DNA from: DATBVX01 sp963695985
Lineage (GTDB): Bacteria > Pseudomonadota > Gammaproteobacteria > Steroidobacterales > Steroidobacteraceae
Assembly (NCBI GenBank): GCA_963695985.1
Contig: CAVOIC010000009.1
Span: 248,001-312,000 of the forward strand
DNA: 64,000 nt
Direction of reading: 5' to 3'
Shown here: in pieces, positions 51,224 to 59,507 of the stretch
Numbering within the stretch: position 1 is the stretch's first letter
Layout: each line of letters starts with the position of its first letter
Notes under the pieces: model-generated
Databases searched by the model: none
Told to the model about the DNA's origin: nothing
Seen by the model: the letters and a program-made list of their open reading frames with translations, nothing else
Made by a program: the position numbers and the translations under genes

Positions 51224-51493
51224 TTACCGTGCTGAACCGCGCCGAATGAGGTTCACGACAGCAAGCAGAATGACGGCTCCCAGAAGCGACACGAGCAAGC
51301 CCGGTACGCTGAAGTTGCTTTGATTGATGGTCGACACCCCGAAGAGCGGGCTCAGGAACCATCCTCCGAGAAGCGCGCCGACGATTCCGACGACCACGTT
51401 GAGAATGATTCCCTGCTGCGCGTCGGTGCGCATGATGAGGCTCGCCACCCATCCGATCAGTCCACCGACCACGAGCCAGATGATGATATTCAT
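51224..51493 (-). CDS. GlsB/YeaQ/YmgE-family stress membrane protein
   Basis: 89 residues, three transmembrane helices with glycine-rich turns: IIWLVVGGLIGWVASLIM, GIILNVVVGIVGALLGGWFLSPL and LLVSLLGAVILLAVVNLIRR. This is the transglycosylase-associated/GlsB pattern common in general-stress regulons. AAGGGGA precedes ATG 51493. Probably functionally linked with the BON lipoprotein in the same mini-island. Confidence 0.92.
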   Translation of the reverse strand: MNIIIWLVVGGLIGWVASLIMRTDAQQGIILNVVVGIVGALLGGWFLSPLFGVSTINQSNFSVPGLLVSLLGAVILLAVVNLIRRGSAR

Positions 51494-51746
51494 AGATGCA
51501 TCCCCTTATTAGTTATCCCCTTATTTGTGACGTTTACGCGCCTCGCGGGCGCGTGCGTTCGATGGTGTCGCCGCCAGTAATCGCCTGCGATTCGTAGATT
51601 TACGTACTGTGGTCGTGACTACGTAGAACGCCGCAGATTGCGCCACTCCTGCGCAAGCAAACACGCGAATCCGCAAATTTGCCTAGCCATGTACGCGCAC
51701 GCGTTGCCCGAGCCGCGGCACGCTGCTGCGGTGCGCTCTTCTATCT

Positions 51747-51836
51747 TGGCGGAGAGGGCGAGATTCGAACTCGCGAGCCCCGTGAGGGACTGCCGGTTTT
51801 CAAGACCGGTGCGTTCAACCGCTCCGCCACCTCTCC
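51747..51836 (-). tRNA. tRNA-Ser(UGA)
   Basis: 90-nt class II tRNA: acceptor GGAGAGG/CCTCTCC, D-arm, anticodon loop CTTGAAA (TGA), long variable arm (CAGTCCCTCACGGGGCTC), T-loop TTCGAAT, discriminator G and encoded CCA. Its 3' 58 nt plus one flanking base are repeated at 50383. Confidence 0.96.
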
Positions 51837-51930
51837 ACAGGATTTTGTTGGGAATGATTCTCAACTGTCGTAGGTATTGACCGCAAACTGCTGCCGGAAA
51901 TGAGGATTTGCTCATCCGACTGACACTCAT

Positions 51931-52953
51931 ATGACACGCCCGGCAGATCCGGCTCGTAGCATGCCGCCCATGCTCTTCGACCAGCTTCTCGTCGTACACC
52001 AGCGCAAACAGGGCAAGCCTGTGGCGAGCGCTTTCGACGCACTCGCCAGCGGCGAGCATTTTCCGATCGAAACCTGCCTGCGCCGTCTTCTGGTAACCAA
52101 GGGCGCGGACTCAGCAATCACCAGCGCTGCCGCTGCACCAGCGGCAGGTGTCGAATTCTACCGCGGGATCGACGCATACGACCTGCTTCTGCGCATCGCG
52201 AGTGGCCTCGAAAGCGAAGTACCGGGCGAGTCGGAAATCTTCGGGCAGTTCAAGCAAAGCTGGCAGGCCTACCGCGCGAAACATCCGGAGGCTGCACGCC
52301 GCTTTGATTCCCTGATTCGGGACCTCTTCGAGGATGTGAAAGAGATTCGTTCACGCCACCTCACCGGACTGGGTGCGGCCACGTACGGCAGTCTCGTGCG
52401 TGCTCTGTTGGGCGCTGAGGCGGATCGGGCGACGCTCCTGATCGGCGCCGGCGAAATGGCGGCGGCGATCCTGCCTTACCTTTCAGGCCGGCCGCTCTAC
52501 ATCGCCAATCGCACGCCCGAGCGTGCAGCCACGCTCGTCGCGCGGATGCGGCGGCAGGCAGATCGTTCCGAACAGATCGTGCTGGTCGAGGGCGACTTCG
52601 ATTCCGAGCTCGCGGCTTGGCGCACGGCCACCAACGTCGTGCTCTGCGTACCTCCCAATCGCGAACGCGACCGCGCCCGGGTACAGGCCTGGAAGGATCG
52701 CGATTCGCAAGCCGGACACCTGTTACATCTCGGCAAGCTCACGCCCGGCGACTCGATCTGGAGTCACCTGGATCGCTTCGCCACCCTCGCCGACCTCTTT
52801 GCCCTGCAGTCGGCGAACTCCGAGCGTCGACGAGTTCAGTTACGTCATGCGCGCAATGCATGCCGCGAGCGCGCGCAGTTACGCGGACTCGGCGGCGGCT
52901 CCGGCGTCGCGCACGGCTGGGAAGACCTCTCGCTCTTTGCCCACAGTGCCTGA
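51931..52953 (+). CDS. hemA: glutamyl-tRNA reductase, divergent and short
   Basis: 340 residues versus the usual 410-430. Makes glutamate-1-semialdehyde from glutamyl-tRNA. HFPIETCLRRLLV carries the probable nucleophile Cys49; GLESEVPGESEIFGQFKQSW matches the substrate-binding GESQILGQ region; LLIGAGEMAAAILPYL is the NADPH Rossmann motif, followed by IANRTPERA. The C-terminal dimerisation helix domain is much reduced. Identity is supported by being first in a hem operon. The exact start is uncertain (ATG 51931, or 51970). TGATG overlap with hemC. Confidence 0.85.
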   Translation: MTRPADPARSMPPMLFDQLLVVHQRKQGKPVASAFDALASGEHFPIETCLRRLLVTKGADSAITSAAAAPAAGVEFYRGIDAYDLLLRIASGLESEVPGESEIFGQFKQSWQAYRAKHPEAARRFDSLIRDLFEDVKEIRSRHLTGLGAATYGSLVRALLGAEADRATLLIGAGEMAAAILPYLSGRPLYIANRTPERAATLVARMRRQADRSEQIVLVEGDFDSELAAWRTATNVVLCVPPNRERDRARVQAWKDRDSQAGHLLHLGKLTPGDSIWSHLDRFATLADLFALQSANSERRRVQLRHARNACRERAQLRGLGGGSGVAHGWEDLSLFAHSA

Positions 52954-54524
52954 TGTTCAGGGGACGGCTGCGCCTCGGCACCCGGCGATCGGCGCTCGCA
53001 TGGGCACAGAGCCTGTGGGTCGCCGAACGCATCAAGTCTCTCCATCCCGGCACCAACGTTGAATTGATCCCGATCGAGACGCGCGGCGATCGCATCACCG
53101 ATCAGCCGCTGAGCCAGGTCGATGGCAAGGAATTCTTCTCTGCCGAGATCGATTCCGCCCTGCTCGCGGGCAGCGTCGATGTCACCGTTCATTCGCTCAA
53201 GGACCTGAGCCTGGAGCGCCCCGCCGGGATTGCTCTCGCCGCCATTCCGCTGCGCGAGAACCCTCGCGATGTCATCGTGTTCCGCGCCGATGTCCCGCGC
53301 CGCGTGCAGAACGGCGAGCCACTGCGCATCGGCACCTCGGCACCGCGCCGACTCGAGAACGTGCCGCGCTTTCTCGCCCAGGCACTGCCGGGGCCTGCTC
53401 CGGTGCCGATCGAATGTGTCGAAATCCGGGGCAACGTCGATACGCGTCTCGGCCGTCTGCACGCGACGTCCGACAGCGGACGACGACTCGACGGCGTGGT
53501 GCTGGCGCTCGCGGGCCTTATCCGGCTGTGGCGCGATACCCGGCCGGCCGGCGGGCGCGAGCGGCTCGCGCAGTTACTGCGCGACATCCGCTGGATGGTG
53601 CTGCCGCTTACTGACTGTCCGTCGGCGCCCGGCCAGGGCGCGTTGGCTGTCGAATGCCGCGCGGACGCGCAGGAGGTGCGCGGCGCGCTCGCGGTGCTCA
53701 ACGATGCCACGAGTGCGCGGCTCGTTGGTGCCGAACGCCAGGTGCTCGCGGAATTCGGCGGCGGCTGTCACCAGCGCTTCGGCGCAACGTGCATCGATCA
53801 CCCCGCCTTCGGTGCGCTGCTCTACGTGCGCGGTGCGGGCTCGAAAGATGAGCCGCTGCAGCGTGTGAGCTGGCTCGGTATGCCGCAAGCTCCGGCAGCC
53901 CCAGTTCGCTGGTGGGACGGCTTCAGCGCGCGGGAGTCGACTGATATTCCTGCCAGCGAGATCTCAAGCGGCGTCGATGCGGCGCTACGCGACAGCACGG
54001 CGCCGGTGTTCGTAGCTCACAGCCGCGCCCTGCCACGCGATGCGGCGGCGCGCCTGGCGTCCCATCGCGTCTGGACTTCGGGTGTCGCGAGCTGGTGGCG
54101 CCTCGCACGCCTCGGCGTATGGGTCGAAGGCTGCGCGGAAGGGCTTGGCTACGAATGGATCAGCGCTACGCTGGCGGAACCGGTCCTCGGCCTGCCGCCC
54201 TTGCAAGGCTGGCAGATTCTCAGTCACGTCGCCGCGGCCGATCACTGGCCCGCGGGTGAGGTAATCGGCACCTATCGACTGCCCGAGGTCCGCGCGCAGA
54301 CCATTCCCGACCCATCGGCACTGACCCATGTGTACTGGGCGAGCGGCACGCAGTTCCGCGAGCTCTGGTCACGCCTGCCCGCCTCGGTTCATCATGCCTG
54401 CGGCCCGGGGAAGACGGCGCACGTCATCCGTGCCGCAGGAATCAGTAACTTCACGGTATTTCCATCCGTTCACGAGTGGCGACAATGGCTACAGATCGAA
54501 ACCGCAACGCACGCTACGGACTGA
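52953..54524 (+). CDS. hemC: hydroxymethylbilane synthase with C-terminal uroporphyrinogen-III-synthase-like extension
   Basis: 523 residues. 1-310 is porphobilinogen deaminase: RLGTRRSALAWAQ, HSLKDL, IGTSAPRR, RGNVDTRL, CPSAPGQGALAVECR and FGGGCHQRFGA with the dipyrromethane-cofactor Cys. The extra 210 residues contain VFVAHSRAL, VWTSGVASWWRL, VYWASGTQFREL and ACGPGKTAHVI, spaced like the two halves of uroporphyrinogen-III synthase (HemD). No separate hemD is in the operon, so a HemC-HemD fusion catalysing the two consecutive steps is likely; the HemD assignment is inference because that family is poorly conserved. Confidence 0.88.
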   Translation: MFRGRLRLGTRRSALAWAQSLWVAERIKSLHPGTNVELIPIETRGDRITDQPLSQVDGKEFFSAEIDSALLAGSVDVTVHSLKDLSLERPAGIALAAIPLRENPRDVIVFRADVPRRVQNGEPLRIGTSAPRRLENVPRFLAQALPGPAPVPIECVEIRGNVDTRLGRLHATSDSGRRLDGVVLALAGLIRLWRDTRPAGGRERLAQLLRDIRWMVLPLTDCPSAPGQGALAVECRADAQEVRGALAVLNDATSARLVGAERQVLAEFGGGCHQRFGATCIDHPAFGALLYVRGAGSKDEPLQRVSWLGMPQAPAAPVRWWDGFSARESTDIPASEISSGVDAALRDSTAPVFVAHSRALPRDAAARLASHRVWTSGVASWWRLARLGVWVEGCAEGLGYEWISATLAEPVLGLPPLQGWQILSHVAAADHWPAGEVIGTYRLPEVRAQTIPDPSALTHVYWASGTQFRELWSRLPASVHHACGPGKTAHVIRAAGISNFTVFPSVHEWRQWLQIETATHATD

Positions 54525-55486
54525 CCTTACGGCGCCTGCGCCAGGACCGGCACATTCGCGAGCTGACCCGCGAGGTGCGCGTGTCGGCGACACAGCTCAT
54601 CCAGCCGCACTTCGTGGTCGAGGGTTTGCGCGGCCGCGAAGACGTGCCAGGACTGCCCGGTGTGTTCCGCGAGACGCCCGATAGTCTCCTCAAGCAGGTG
54701 GACCAGGATCTCGAGGCAGGCGCTGACAAGCTGCTGATCTTCGGGGTGCCCGGCGAGAAACGCGATACGGACATTCGCTTCGACTTCACGGCGCGGCAGA
54801 TCGAGGCGCTGCGCCAGCGTTTTGGCGCAGACCTGTGGATTGCAGTCGACGTGTGCCTGTGCTCGTTTACGACTCACGGCCATTGCGGCGTCCTCAACCG
54901 TGAGCAGGACCACGTGATCAACGATGCGAGCGTCGAGCAGCTCGCCCGTGCGGCGCTCGAATACGCGCAGGCCGGGGCCAACTGCGTCGCGCCGAGCGAC
55001 ATGATGGACGGACGCATCGCCGCGATCCGCCAGGCGCTCGATGGCGGCGGCTGCGAGCGCACGTTGCTCATGAGTTATTCCGCCAAGTTTCACTCCCGCT
55101 TCTACGGGCCCTTCCGCGAGGCCGCCAATTCCGCGCCGCGCGCAGCGCTCAAGGACCGCGCGAGCTATCAGATCGATCCGGCGCGCGCCGATGACGCCTA
55201 CCTGAGCTCGCAGCGCGACGCCGATGAAGGTGCGGACATCCTCATGGTGAAGCCCGGCCTGCCCTACCTGGACATTCTCAAGGACCTGTCGCAGCGCATT
55301 CCGCGACCGTGGGCGGTCTACGAAGTGAGCGGTGAATACGGCGCCTTCGAGGCCCTGGCGGCGCAACAGCTGATGGATGGCCCGAATGCGCACGTGGAAT
55401 GCTGGACCGCATTCGTGCGCGCGGGTGCTTCGATGATCCTGACCTACGGGGCGCGGTATGCGCGCCGCTGGCTGGCGGGCGCGTGA
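54485..55486 (+). CDS. hemB: delta-aminolevulinic acid dehydratase (porphobilinogen synthase)
   Basis: 333 residues. Condenses two aminolevulinates to porphobilinogen. Schiff-base lysines Lys201 (MSYSAKFHSRFYGPFR) and Lys256 (ILMVKPGLPYLD); zinc cysteines Cys124, Cys126 and Cys134 in DVCLCSFTTHGHCGV, so a zinc-type enzyme. ATG 54485 overlaps the hemC end by 40 bp; GTG 54476 is an alternative. Overlaps hemL by 4 bp. Confidence 0.96.
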   Translation: MATDRNRNARYGLTLRRLRQDRHIRELTREVRVSATQLIQPHFVVEGLRGREDVPGLPGVFRETPDSLLKQVDQDLEAGADKLLIFGVPGEKRDTDIRFDFTARQIEALRQRFGADLWIAVDVCLCSFTTHGHCGVLNREQDHVINDASVEQLARAALEYAQAGANCVAPSDMMDGRIAAIRQALDGGGCERTLLMSYSAKFHSRFYGPFREAANSAPRAALKDRASYQIDPARADDAYLSSQRDADEGADILMVKPGLPYLDILKDLSQRIPRPWAVYEVSGEYGAFEALAAQQLMDGPNAHVECWTAFVRAGASMILTYGARYARRWLAGA

Positions 55487-56790
55487 ATACCGAGCGCTCC
55501 GCCGCCCTCTTCGAGCGTGCCCGGCGCGTAACGCCCGGCGGCGTGCACTCGCCCGTGCGTGCATTCCGCGGCGTGGGTGGCATTCCGCGCTTCATTCGCG
55601 AAGCGAGCGGGAGCCGTCTCATCGACGTCGACGGCAACAGCTATATCGACTTTTGCATGTCCTGGGGTCCCCTCATCTTCGGACACCAGGATCCGGATGT
55701 GCGCGCCGCAGTCGAAGCCGCGTTGAGCCGCGGCTGGTCGTACGGCGCGGCCGAAGCGGGTTCGCTGGAACTGGCGGAATGGATCTGCCGGCGCATTCCG
55801 TGGGTCGAGCAGATCCGGTTCGTGAATTCCGGCACCGAGGCGGTGATGTCGGCCCTGCGTCTCGCGCGTGCGGCGACCGGGCGGGCACGCATTCTCAAGT
55901 TCCACGGCTGCTATCACGGTCACGTGGACGCCATGCTGGTCAAGGCGGGCTCGGGGCTCGCAGAGGCAGCCAGTCCGGACAGCGCCGGAGTGAGCGCGGA
56001 AACTGCCGCGAACACGCTCGTCGCACCACTCGATGACTTGCCCGCACTGCGTGAAGTGTTCGCACGCTCCGGACGCAGCCTCGCCGCGGTCATCATCGAG
56101 CCACTACCCGCGAACCATGGTCTGTTGCCGCAGCGACCCGAGTTCCTGCAAGAGATGATGCAGCTTGCACGCACACACGGCGCTTTGGTCATCTTCGATG
56201 AAGTGATCAGTGGCTTTCGCGTCGCGCTCGGCGGCATGGCCGAACGCCTTGGCGTGAAACCGGACCTCGTGACCTACGGCAAGGTGATCGGAGGCGGTTT
56301 TCCGGTCGGTGCCTTCGGCGGCCGGCGTGACCTCATGGAGCAGATCGCCCCGGTGGGACCCGTGTATCAGGCGGGCACGCTGAGCGCCAACCCAGTGGCG
56401 ATGGCGGCAGGCCTCGCCACATTGAGCAAGCTGCAAACGCATTCGCCGTATGCGCTGCTCGAGCGGCGCGGCACCGAGCTCGCGGATGCACTCGGGTCGG
56501 CGATCGCCCGAGCGGGCGCGGATCTGCAGCTACAGCGGGACGGATCTCTGTTCTGGCTTGTGGCCTCGAAGGCGTCGACGTCAGGTGCACTGGTGCGGCG
56601 GGTGGAAGCGATTCCGCCTGCGCAGCGCGAGCGCTTCGCCGCTCTGTTTCATGCGCTGCTCGAGCGCGGGATCTACCTGGCGCCGAGCGGCTACGAAGTC
56701 GGGTTCCTGTCCACCGCGCATTCCGCCGCGGATCTCGACCAGTTCGTGACGGCGTTCGAGGCTGCGCTCGGCGCGCGCTCCGCGGCCTGA
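55483..56790 (+). CDS. hemL: glutamate-1-semialdehyde 2,1-aminomutase
   Basis: 435 residues, PLP fold-type I. TPGGVHSPVRAF opens the protein, FVNSGTEAVMSALRLAR binds phosphate, VIFDEVISGFR positions PLP and TYGKVIGGGFPVGAFGG contains the Schiff-base Lys267. Forms 5-aminolevulinate, closing the C5 pathway begun by HemA. GTG start in a GTGA overlap with hemB. Confidence 0.96.
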   Translation: MNTERSAALFERARRVTPGGVHSPVRAFRGVGGIPRFIREASGSRLIDVDGNSYIDFCMSWGPLIFGHQDPDVRAAVEAALSRGWSYGAAEAGSLELAEWICRRIPWVEQIRFVNSGTEAVMSALRLARAATGRARILKFHGCYHGHVDAMLVKAGSGLAEAASPDSAGVSAETAANTLVAPLDDLPALREVFARSGRSLAAVIIEPLPANHGLLPQRPEFLQEMMQLARTHGALVIFDEVISGFRVALGGMAERLGVKPDLVTYGKVIGGGFPVGAFGGRRDLMEQIAPVGPVYQAGTLSANPVAMAAGLATLSKLQTHSPYALLERRGTELADALGSAIARAGADLQLQRDGSLFWLVASKASTSGALVRRVEAIPPAQRERFAALFHALLERGIYLAPSGYEVGFLSTAHSAADLDQFVTAFEAALGARSAA

Positions 56791-56794
56791 CATT

Positions 56795-57748
56795 ATGGCC
56801 GCCCGACTCATCACTGCCCGAATAGGTCTGCGCTGGCTGGTGCTCGTGGCTGCGTTGTGGCTGCTGCTGCTCTTCGCGTTGATGGTCTGGTGGGGATGGG
56901 TCGTGCATCAGCAGGCCGTCAGGATCGAAGAGCTGCAGCAATTGGTCGGACACAGCACCTCGGCCGCGCACGCGCAGTGGCAGGTGACGCAGCGCATGCT
57001 GGTGTGGGAAGGCGGCACGTTGCTGGTGCTGTTGACGGGGCTTTCCGTGGCGCTCCTCTGGCTCTACCTGCGCGATCAGCGCCGCACGCGCGCCTCACAG
57101 GCCTTCTTTGCCTCCGTGACACATGAGCTGCGCACGCCACTCACCAGTATCCGCCTGCAGGCGGAGTCCCTGGCCGACAAAGGTGCAGCGGGACCACTGA
57201 TCAACCGCCTGCTCGAGGACACGAGCCGCCTCGAGGCGCAGGTCGAAAAGACACTCGAGCTGGCGCGCCTGGAAGGCGGCGGCGCTCTGGATTTGCAGGC
57301 GCTGCCGATCCGCGCCTGGCTCGCGCGGCAGGTTGAGGGTGTCAAGACCGAGGGCAGCGATCTCACTGTCGAACTGCCGCGCGACGGTGAACATGATGAG
57401 GCTCTGGTACTCGCCGACCGAAATGCGCTCAAGGTGATCGTGCGCAACCTCTTCGAGAACACCCGGCGACATTCGCAGACGACACCGGCGCACACACGTA
57501 TCGCTATCGTGCGCGAGCCGACGACCGTGACGGTAAGCTTCGCGGACCAGGGCCGTGGCTTCAGCGGCGACCCGCTGCTGCTCGGAACGCTTTTCTTTCG
57601 CGGCGAACGCTCACAGGGTGCCGGTGTTGGGTTATACCTCATACGCATGCTGATGCGACGCATGGGCGGCGATGCGCGCTATCAGTCACGGCCGGGTGCC
57701 GGATTCGAAACGCAGCTCATTTTCCGTCGCGCGGAAGAACTGGCGTGA
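56795..57748 (+). CDS. sensor histidine kinase inside the haem operon
   Basis: 317 residues. Two membrane helices (about 13-33 and 71-92) around a 37-residue extracytoplasmic loop, too small for a classical ligand domain; it contains two His. Then SVTHELRTPLTSIR (phospho-His110), N-box NLFENTRRHS, G1 ADQGRGFSG and G2 GAGVGLYLIRML. Four bases after hemL and overlapping its response regulator by 4 bp. Its stimulus may be within the membrane (haem, porphyrin or redox), but this is inference. Confidence 0.9.
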   Translation: MAARLITARIGLRWLVLVAALWLLLLFALMVWWGWVVHQQAVRIEELQQLVGHSTSAAHAQWQVTQRMLVWEGGTLLVLLTGLSVALLWLYLRDQRRTRASQAFFASVTHELRTPLTSIRLQAESLADKGAAGPLINRLLEDTSRLEAQVEKTLELARLEGGGALDLQALPIRAWLARQVEGVKTEGSDLTVELPRDGEHDEALVLADRNALKVIVRNLFENTRRHSQTTPAHTRIAIVREPTTVTVSFADQGRGFSGDPLLLGTLFFRGERSQGAGVGLYLIRMLMRRMGGDARYQSRPGAGFETQLIFRRAEELA

Positions 57749-58470
57749 GCAACGCGGCGCGCATACTGGTGGTGGAGGACGAGCCCAACGTCGGGCGCAC
57801 GCTAACCGAGCGGCTGCTCGCGGAGGGTTACGGCATCGACTGGGCGCGTACGGCGAGCGAGGCGCTCAACCTGAGCGACGGCCCGGCCTTCGATCTCGCT
57901 CTGCTGGACGTGGGACTGCCCGATCAATCCGGCTTCGACCTGGCTGCGAAGCTGCGCCGCAGGCATCCACGCACCGCCATAGTATTTCTCACGGCCTTTG
58001 GCACGCCCGACGATCGCGTGCGAGGGCTGGAGCTCGGCGCCGAGGATTACATCGTCAAGCCGTTTCACTACAAGGAGCTGCTGTTGCGGATCGAGAACGC
58101 CCTGCGTCGAGCGAAGCTCCTGGCGAGCACCGAATCGAAGTACGAACGGCCCCTGCTGGTCGGCCGCGCGCGCATCGATCTGAAGCGCATGGAGGCAACA
58201 ACTGATGGCGACAAAGTCGCGCTCACCCACAAGGAATGTGCCGTGCTTACGCTGCTGCTCGAAAAGCAGGGCGCGGTGCTCGCGCGCGACGAGATACTCG
58301 ACCGGGCCTGGGCACCGGACGAGTTTCCCACGCCGCGTACTGTCGACAACTTCATCGTCCGCCTGCGCCGCCTGATCGAGCCGGACCCAGCCGTGCCACA
58401 AGTCATCCGCAGTGTCCGCGGCGTCGGCTATCAGCTCGACAATGCCGCCGTGCACGAGGCCCCGCCGTGA
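57745..58470 (+). CDS. OmpR/PhoB-type response regulator inside the haem operon
   Basis: 241 residues. Receiver with acidic pair Glu11-Asp12, phospho-acceptor Asp55 (LLDVGLPD), Thr83 and Lys105 (IVKPF), and a C-terminal winged helix (LTHKECAVLTLLLEKQG, VDNFIVRLRRLIE, SVRGVGYQL). Partner of the preceding kinase (GTGA overlap) and overlapped by hemE, so produced in step with haem enzymes. Target promoters are unknown; the hem operon or haem-protein genes are natural candidates. Confidence 0.93.
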   Translation: MSNAARILVVEDEPNVGRTLTERLLAEGYGIDWARTASEALNLSDGPAFDLALLDVGLPDQSGFDLAAKLRRRHPRTAIVFLTAFGTPDDRVRGLELGAEDYIVKPFHYKELLLRIENALRRAKLLASTESKYERPLLVGRARIDLKRMEATTDGDKVALTHKECAVLTLLLEKQGAVLARDEILDRAWAPDEFPTPRTVDNFIVRLRRLIEPDPAVPQVIRSVRGVGYQLDNAAVHEAPP

Positions 58471-59507
58471 AGAACCTGTTCCAGTTCGCGCTCGAGCGCA
58501 ACAACACTTCGCGCCCGCCGGTATGGTTCATGCGCCAGGCGGGCCGCTACCACAGCCACTACCGGCAGTTGCGCGCCCGCCATTCGTTCGAAGATCTGTG
58601 CAAGAACCCGGAGTTGGCCACGGCCGTGACGCTCGGCCCGATCGAGGACTTCGACTTCGACGCCGCGATTCTGTTTTCAGACCTGCTGTTCCCACTCGAA
58701 GCGCTCGGCATGCCGCTCACCTACGATCCCGGCCCCAAGCTCGGCTGGCAGCTGCGCGGGCTCGAAGATCTGCAGCGACTCGTCCTGCACGACACCAGCG
58801 CCGCCATGCTGGAGTTCCAGGCAGCGGCGCTGCGCACGATCCGCGAACGCCTGCCGGCCTCCAAAGGCCTGCTGGGATTCGTGGGTGGACCGCTGACGCT
58901 CTTCTTCTATGCCGCTTCCGGCTCCCACCAGGGAGATCTGGGCAGCGCGCACGCCGGGCTGGCCGACGGACGTTACGCGGGCTTCTGCGAGAAGCTGCTC
59001 CCGCTGCTGGCGCAAAACATGGTCCAGCAGTGGCGCGCGGGTCCCGATTGCATCGCCGTGCTCGACACCTGCGCCGGAGAGCTCGGGCCACAGGCCTTCG
59101 CTCGCTGGGTGGTTCCGCAGCTGCGCACCGTGCTGCAGGAACTGAGGCGCGAGTGCCCGCAGGCACGCGTCGTCTATTATTCCAAGGGCACCGACGCCAC
59201 GCATTGGCGTCTGCTCGCAGATGCAGGTATCGACGGGATTGGCGTCGACTGGAAGACACCGATCGTCAAGGTGATCGAGGAGTTTGGCGGGCGCTGGACG
59301 ATCCAGGGCAACCTCGACCCGCATGCGTTGCTGCTGCCGGAGCCGGATTTTCTGCGTAGCGTCGAGCGCTTCTTCGAACCGATCGCGGCGCTACCCCCGG
59401 CGTGGCGACGAGGCTGGATCTGCGGCCTGGGACATGGCGTCCTGCCGGGCACGCCGGAGCACCACGTGCGCCTGTTCATCGACCTGCAACGCGAGCTGTT
59501 CACATGA
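58467..59507 (+). CDS. hemE: uroporphyrinogen decarboxylase
   Basis: 346 residues. PPVWFMRQAGRYHSHYR (the Arg-rich substrate-binding signature), AILFSDLLFPLEALGMP with the conserved Asp, GFVGGPLTLFFYAASG, and GLGHGVLPGTPEHHVR near the C-terminus. Converts uroporphyrinogen III to coproporphyrinogen III. GTG start overlapping the response regulator; stop overlapping hemN. Confidence 0.96.
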   Translation: MKNLFQFALERNNTSRPPVWFMRQAGRYHSHYRQLRARHSFEDLCKNPELATAVTLGPIEDFDFDAAILFSDLLFPLEALGMPLTYDPGPKLGWQLRGLEDLQRLVLHDTSAAMLEFQAAALRTIRERLPASKGLLGFVGGPLTLFFYAASGSHQGDLGSAHAGLADGRYAGFCEKLLPLLAQNMVQQWRAGPDCIAVLDTCAGELGPQAFARWVVPQLRTVLQELRRECPQARVVYYSKGTDATHWRLLADAGIDGIGVDWKTPIVKVIEEFGGRWTIQGNLDPHALLLPEPDFLRSVERFFEPIAALPPAWRRGWICGLGHGVLPGTPEHHVRLFIDLQRELFT

